From assembly GCA_014879855.1 (NCBI GenBank), contig JACSRH010000204.1, positions 1 to 28,192 on the forward strand: 28,192 bases of DNA, given 5' to 3'. This DNA is from Caldilineaceae bacterium (GTDB lineage Bacteria > Chloroflexota > Anaerolineae > Caldilineales > Caldilineaceae). The stretch's first letter is position 1. Each line of letters begins with the position of its first letter. A model generated the notes under the pieces. The model searched no databases, was not told the origin of the DNA, and saw nothing but the letters and a program-made list of their open reading frames with translations. Shown piece by piece: positions 24,905-28,192 of the stretch. The translations under genes and the position numbers were made by a program.

Positions 24905-27900
24905 ATGAGTAACCAAAGAGAACACCGTGAGTCTGCCTCCCCAGCCATTGCAGTCGTCGGTGTCAGTGCACTCTTTCCTGGTTCGAGCGATGTGCGTGGA
25001 TTTTGGCGCAGCATTCTCGAAGGCCAGGATCAGATCAAAGAAATTCCCTCCAATTATTGGCTGATCGAGGACTACTATGACCCCGATCCTGCGGCCCCCG
25101 ATAAAACGTATGGCAAACGCGGCGCTTTTCTCGATGAAGTGCCTTTCGACGCGATGGCCTATGGCGTCCCACCCAATGTCGTCCAGCAAACAGACACCAG
25201 CCAACTGCTTGGCCTGATCGTGGCGCAGCAGGTTTTGGAGGATGCCGCGGGCGGCGATTTTCAGCACCTCGACAAGAGCCGCATCAGCGTGATCCTGGGC
25301 GCCACCGGCGCGACGGAGCTGGTCGTCCATCTTGGTTCGCGCTTGCAGCGCCCGATCTGGCTCAACGCGCTGCGCGCCAATGGCATCCCTGAGGACGAAG
25401 CGCAGGCTATCTGCAACCGCATCGCCGATTCCTATGTACCCTGGACCGAGGCTTCTTTCCCTGGGCTGCTCGGCAATGTGATCGCCGGACGCATTGCCAA
25501 CAAGTTTGACCTGGGCGGCACCAATTGCGTTGTCGATGCCGCGTGCGCCAGTTCGCTCTCCGCGCTGTCGATGGGGCTGAGCGAGCTTTATTTGCACCAG
25601 GCGGACATGGTGATCGTCGGCGGCGTGGACACGCTCAACGACATTCTGATGTATATGTGCTTCAGCAAGACGCCGGCGCTCTCGGCCAGCGGCGACTGCC
25701 GCCCCTTCTCCGACCAGGCCGACGGCACGATCCTGGGCGAAGGGCTGGGCATGCTGGCGTTGCGCCGACTGGAGGACGCGGAGCGCGACGGCGACCGCAT
25801 CTATGCCGTGATCCGCGGGCTGGGTTCCAGTTCGGATGGTAAGGGCACGGCCGTCTATGCGCCCAAAGCTTCCGGCCAGGCCCACGCGCTGCGCCGCGCC
25901 TATGCGGTGGCCGGTTATTCGCCGCGCACGGTGGAGCTGCTCGAAGCGCACGGCACCGCCACCAAGGCGGGCGACGCGGCCGAGTTCAGCGGCGCCAGCA
26001 GCGTCTTCGCCGAAGCCGATCCGGAGGGCAGGCAGTGGTGCGCCATTGGCTCGGTCAAGTCGCAGATCGGTCACGCCAAGGGTGCGGCCGGCGCAGCCTC
26101 GCTGATCAAAGCGGTGTTAGCCTTGCATCACAAGGTGCTGCCGCCCACCATCAAGGTGGATCGTCCGAATCCAACCCTCGCCGTCGAAGAAAGCCCTTTC
26201 TATATCAACACACAGGCGCGTCCGTGGGTTCGCGACGGCAGCCACCCGCGCCGGGCAGGTGTTTCCTCCTTTGGCTTTGGCGGCAGCAATTTTCACGTTA
26301 CGCTCGAAGAATATACTGGCCCCGCAGGCCATAAGGACGAGTTCCGTCCCTCGCCGACCGAGTTATTTCTCATCAGCCGTGACACCGTCCCGGAAATTAT
26401 CACCGCGGCGCGGCATTTGACCACGGGCTTTGACGAAACGGGCGGCTTCCAATTCCTGGCTCGCTCCAGCCAATTGACCTTTGCATCTTCCCACCGGTTG
26501 CGCCTTGCCATTGTGGCGCGCGATTTCTCCGACCTGCGCGCCAAGCTGGACGCAGCCATCCAGGCGATTGAACGTGATGCCGCCAGCGCCCACCAAGCGC
26601 CTGGCGCCTGGTTTTACTCGGGCGACAGCACCCCAGCACGCACGAACAAATTGGCTTTTCTGTTTCCAGGCCAAGGCAGCCAGTATGTGGGCATGGGGGC
26701 CGACCTTGCGCTTGCTTTTGACCAGAGCCGCACCGTCTGGGACGAGGCCGCCAATCTGGAATTCGAGCAAGGAGGCCGTCTGCACGAGGTGGTCTTTCCG
26801 CAACCGGTCTTCACCGAGGCGGACCGAGTTACGCAGGAGACCCGGCTGCGCGCCACCGAGTGGGCGCAGCCAGCGATAGGCGTGGCGAGCCTAAGCCTGC
26901 TGGCGCTCTTATCGAAGCTGGGCATCACGCCGGATGCGGTCGGCGGCCACAGCTTTGGCGAAGTGACGGCGTTGCACACGGCCGGTGTGATCGATCGCAA
27001 AGCCTTCTTCTCGATTGCACGCAAGCGCGGCGAATTGATGGCCGAGGCGGCCGCCATGTTCCCCGGTGCGATGACGGCAATTTCCCATGCCGCGGACGTA
27101 GTGGCGTCGTTGATCGCCCATTGGAACACTGGCGTCGTCATTGCCAACCACAATAGCCCCGACCAGGTGGTTATTTCCGGCATCGAAAGTGCGATTCAGG
27201 CGACCGAGGAAAAGTTGCGCGAGGCTGCCATCCGTTTCCAGCGCCTGCCAGTTTCGACTGCCTTCCACTCGGCGGTCGTGCGCCCAGCGGCTGCACCGTT
27301 CCGCGCCTTTCTGGACCACATCACGGTCGGCAATCCGCTGGTGCCAGTCTATGCTAACAGCAGCGCCGCCATCTATTCGAGCGCGCCGGACGCTATCCGC
27401 GAGACGCTCGCCGGCCAGATTGCCGAACCGGTGCGCTTTGCCGAACAGATCGAAGCCATGTACGCGGCAGGCGTGCGCACCTTTGTCGAGGTGGGCCCCG
27501 GCGCCGTTCTGACGAATCTGGTCAATAGCGCGCTGAAGGATCGCCCCCATAACGCCATTGCGCTGGATCGCAAGGGGCAAAATGGGTTGACCAGTTTGTG
27601 GCAGGGGATGGCGCAACTGGCCGTCGCTGGGGTGTCTGCGGCTATGGAGCAACTGTGGGAAGGCGTCGCTTCTGGAGATGATCCGCGACTGCGCAAAATG
27701 CCCAAACTCGCGGTCAATCTCAGTGGCGTCAATTACGCCAAACCCTACCCGCCAGCCGGCGGCGTTGCTGGCCTTGCCGCGCCCAATCCTTCCCGCAACG
27801 GCAATGAAAGCTATGCGCCGGCCACTCATCAGCCTGCTGCGCCAGAAAAAGTCGCGGTTGAAAATGGCCGCGCTGCCAGCCGCGACTTGGGTGCGTCAGT

Positions 27901-28192
27901 TACGCCGCGTGCTGCTCAGCCAGTCGCGCCGGTGCTGCCGCCCATAACCCCACCAGCGCCATCACAACAACCCACTGCTCCCGCCTCACCACCTGCACCT
28001 TTTGTTCAACCAATTGTTCAACCAATTGTTCAACCAATTGTTCAACCAATGTCGGCGTTGCCCCTTGCCAGCGCAAACTCGCCCGCTCCCGTTCAGCCAT
28101 CACCCGCACCGATTGCAGCGACGCCGGCCGCCTCAACCGCCGCCGCAGGTGATTCGCTCGGCTGGGTCAATGCCTGTCTCTTATACACATCT
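24905..28192 (+). CDS. PfaA-like iterative polyketide/PUFA synthase, KS-AT part (3'-truncated by contig end)
   Basis: The frame stays open from the ATG at 24905 to the window end (1,096 codons; the last 6 derive wholly from adapter). Residues about 14-463 are a ketosynthase with active-site Cys214 in DAACASS, His349 in EAHGTA and His390 in IGHAKGAAG. Residues about 580-885 are an acyltransferase with FPGQGSQYVGMG, nucleophile Ser683 in GHSFGE and a later AFHS block. After about residue 930 comes a Pro/Ala-rich linker with a VQPI repeat. In PfaA enzymes this point is followed by tandem acyl-carrier domains, a ketoreductase and often a dehydratase-like region; these are cut off here. PfaD directly upstream supports a PUFA-synthase or related secondary-lipid (for example glycolipid) synthase rather than a generic type I PKS. 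AAGGA lies 13 nt before the ATG, a weak spacing. Genomic sequence ends at 28173. Confidence 0.94.
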   Translation, partial: MSNQREHRESASPAIAVVGVSALFPGSSDVRGFWRSILEGQDQIKEIPSNYWLIEDYYDPDPAAPDKTYGKRGAFLDEVPFDAMAYGVPPNVVQQTDTSQLLGLIVAQQVLEDAAGGDFQHLDKSRISVILGATGATELVVHLGSRLQRPIWLNALRANGIPEDEAQAICNRIADSYVPWTEASFPGLLGNVIAGRIANKFDLGGTNCVVDAACASSLSALSMGLSELYLHQADMVIVGGVDTLNDILMYMCFSKTPALSASGDCRPFSDQADGTILGEGLGMLALRRLEDAERDGDRIYAVIRGLGSSSDGKGTAVYAPKASGQAHALRRAYAVAGYSPRTVELLEAHGTATKAGDAAEFSGASSVFAEADPEGRQWCAIGSVKSQIGHAKGAAGAASLIKAVLALHHKVLPPTIKVDRPNPTLAVEESPFYINTQARPWVRDGSHPRRAGVSSFGFGGSNFHVTLEEYTGPAGHKDEFRPSPTELFLISRDTVPEIITAARHLTTGFDETGGFQFLARSSQLTFASSHRLRLAIVARDFSDLRAKLDAAIQAIERDAASAHQAPGAWFYSGDSTPARTNKLAFLFPGQGSQYVGMGADLALAFDQSRTVWDEAANLEFEQGGRLHEVVFPQPVFTEADRVTQETRLRATEWAQPAIGVASLSLLALLSKLGITPDAVGGHSFGEVTALHTAGVIDRKAFFSIARKRGELMAEAAAMFPGAMTAISHAADVVASLIAHWNTGVVIANHNSPDQVVISGIESAIQATEEKLREAAIRFQRLPVSTAFHSAVVRPAAAPFRAFLDHITVGNPLVPVYANSSAAIYSSAPDAIRETLAGQIAEPVRFAEQIEAMYAAGVRTFVEVGPGAVLTNLVNSALKDRPHNAIALDRKGQNGLTSLWQGMAQLAVAGVSAAMEQLWEGVASGDDPRLRKMPKLAVNLSGVNYAKPYPPAGGVAGLAAPNPSRNGNESYAPATHQPAAPEKVAVENGRAASRDLGASVTPRAAQPVAPVLPPITPPAPSQQPTAPASPPAPFVQPIVQPIVQPIVQPMSALPLASANSPAPVQPSPAPIAATPAASTAAAGDSLGWVNACLLYTS
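28002..28049 (+). repeat. 12-bp tandem repeat, 4 units, in the PKS linker
   Basis: Four identical units of TTGTTCAACCAA run head to tail, encoding Val-Gln-Pro-Ile repeats. They lie in the Pro/Ala-rich linker after the acyltransferase, where length variation should be tolerated. Confidence 0.95.
28174..28192. other. Nextera/Tn5 mosaic-end adapter (sequencing artefact)
   Basis: CTGTCTCTTATACACATCT matches the 19-bp Tn5 mosaic end used in Nextera library adapters at every base and lies flush with the contig end. The bases are not genomic, and the residues translated from them are spurious. Confidence 0.98.

Noticed and set aside
24902..26074. Long minus-strand open frame opposite the ketosynthase
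   Set aside because: The plus strand encodes an unmistakable KS with all catalytic residues; the antisense frame shows no recognisable protein.
28174..28192. Tn5 mosaic end considered as a natural transposon terminus
   Set aside because: It is exactly adapter length, flush with the contig end and lacks any transposon sequence, so library artefact is the better explanation.

Overview
The window looks like the end of a contig from a GC-rich bacterium, probably a Chloroflexota (Caldilineae/Anaerolineae-like). That placement is an inference from gene content (rpmH-rnpA-yidD-yidC-jag plus parAB, an orphan biotin carrier, a PUFA-synthase-like locus) and from dispersed degenerate repeats; no rRNA or tRNA gene is present to confirm it. 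The last 19 bases (28174-28192) are exactly the Nextera/Tn5 mosaic-end adapter, so the right edge is a sequencing artefact and not a biological boundary.

Left part (1-8707, all genes on the minus strand). From the divergence point leftward: rpmH (L34; only 55 codons), rnpA, yidD, yidC and jag form the classical origin-proximal cluster. They are followed by a PfkB-type sugar kinase, parA, parB, a Gfo/Idh/MocA-type oxidoreductase that lacks the family's catalytic lysine, and a polytopic membrane protein whose N-terminus is a tandem repeat with a start codon in every unit. parA and parB are split by a 355-bp gap holding a palindromic dispersed repeat; a second, inverted copy of one arm sits at the left edge of the window.

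Middle (8708-17946). A 315-bp gap with divergent promoters separates the minus-strand block from a mostly plus-strand block: an unknown membrane protein, the replication-restart helicase PriA, a small lipoprotein, and an OmpR-type response regulator with its histidine kinase. A convergent polytopic membrane protein with histidine-bearing helices overlaps the end of the kinase gene by 20 bp. The strand divergence plus rpmH and parAB suggest the replication origin is near, but dnaA, gyrB, mnmE, mnmG and rsmG are not in the window.

Right part (17947-28192, plus strand). A phasin-like helical protein has a near-consensus promoter covered by two near-identical palindromic operators. Next is a tightly coupled operon: an MFS transporter, RecX, and a GNAT-nitrilase fusion whose nitrilase half lacks the catalytic lysine and cysteine. 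Then come a stand-alone biotin carrier protein, PfaD (the FMN enoyl reductase of PUFA/secondary-lipid synthases) and the first ~1,090 codons of a KS-AT multienzyme of the PfaA type, cut off in its Pro/Ala-rich linker before the expected acyl-carrier repeats. The PfaD/PfaA-like pair is the most notable system here: a probable iterative secondary-lipid (PUFA- or glycolipid-like) synthase, with the rest of the locus lying beyond the contig end. In-frame short tandem repeats occur in three genes (15-bp x7, 15-bp x8, 12-bp x4).
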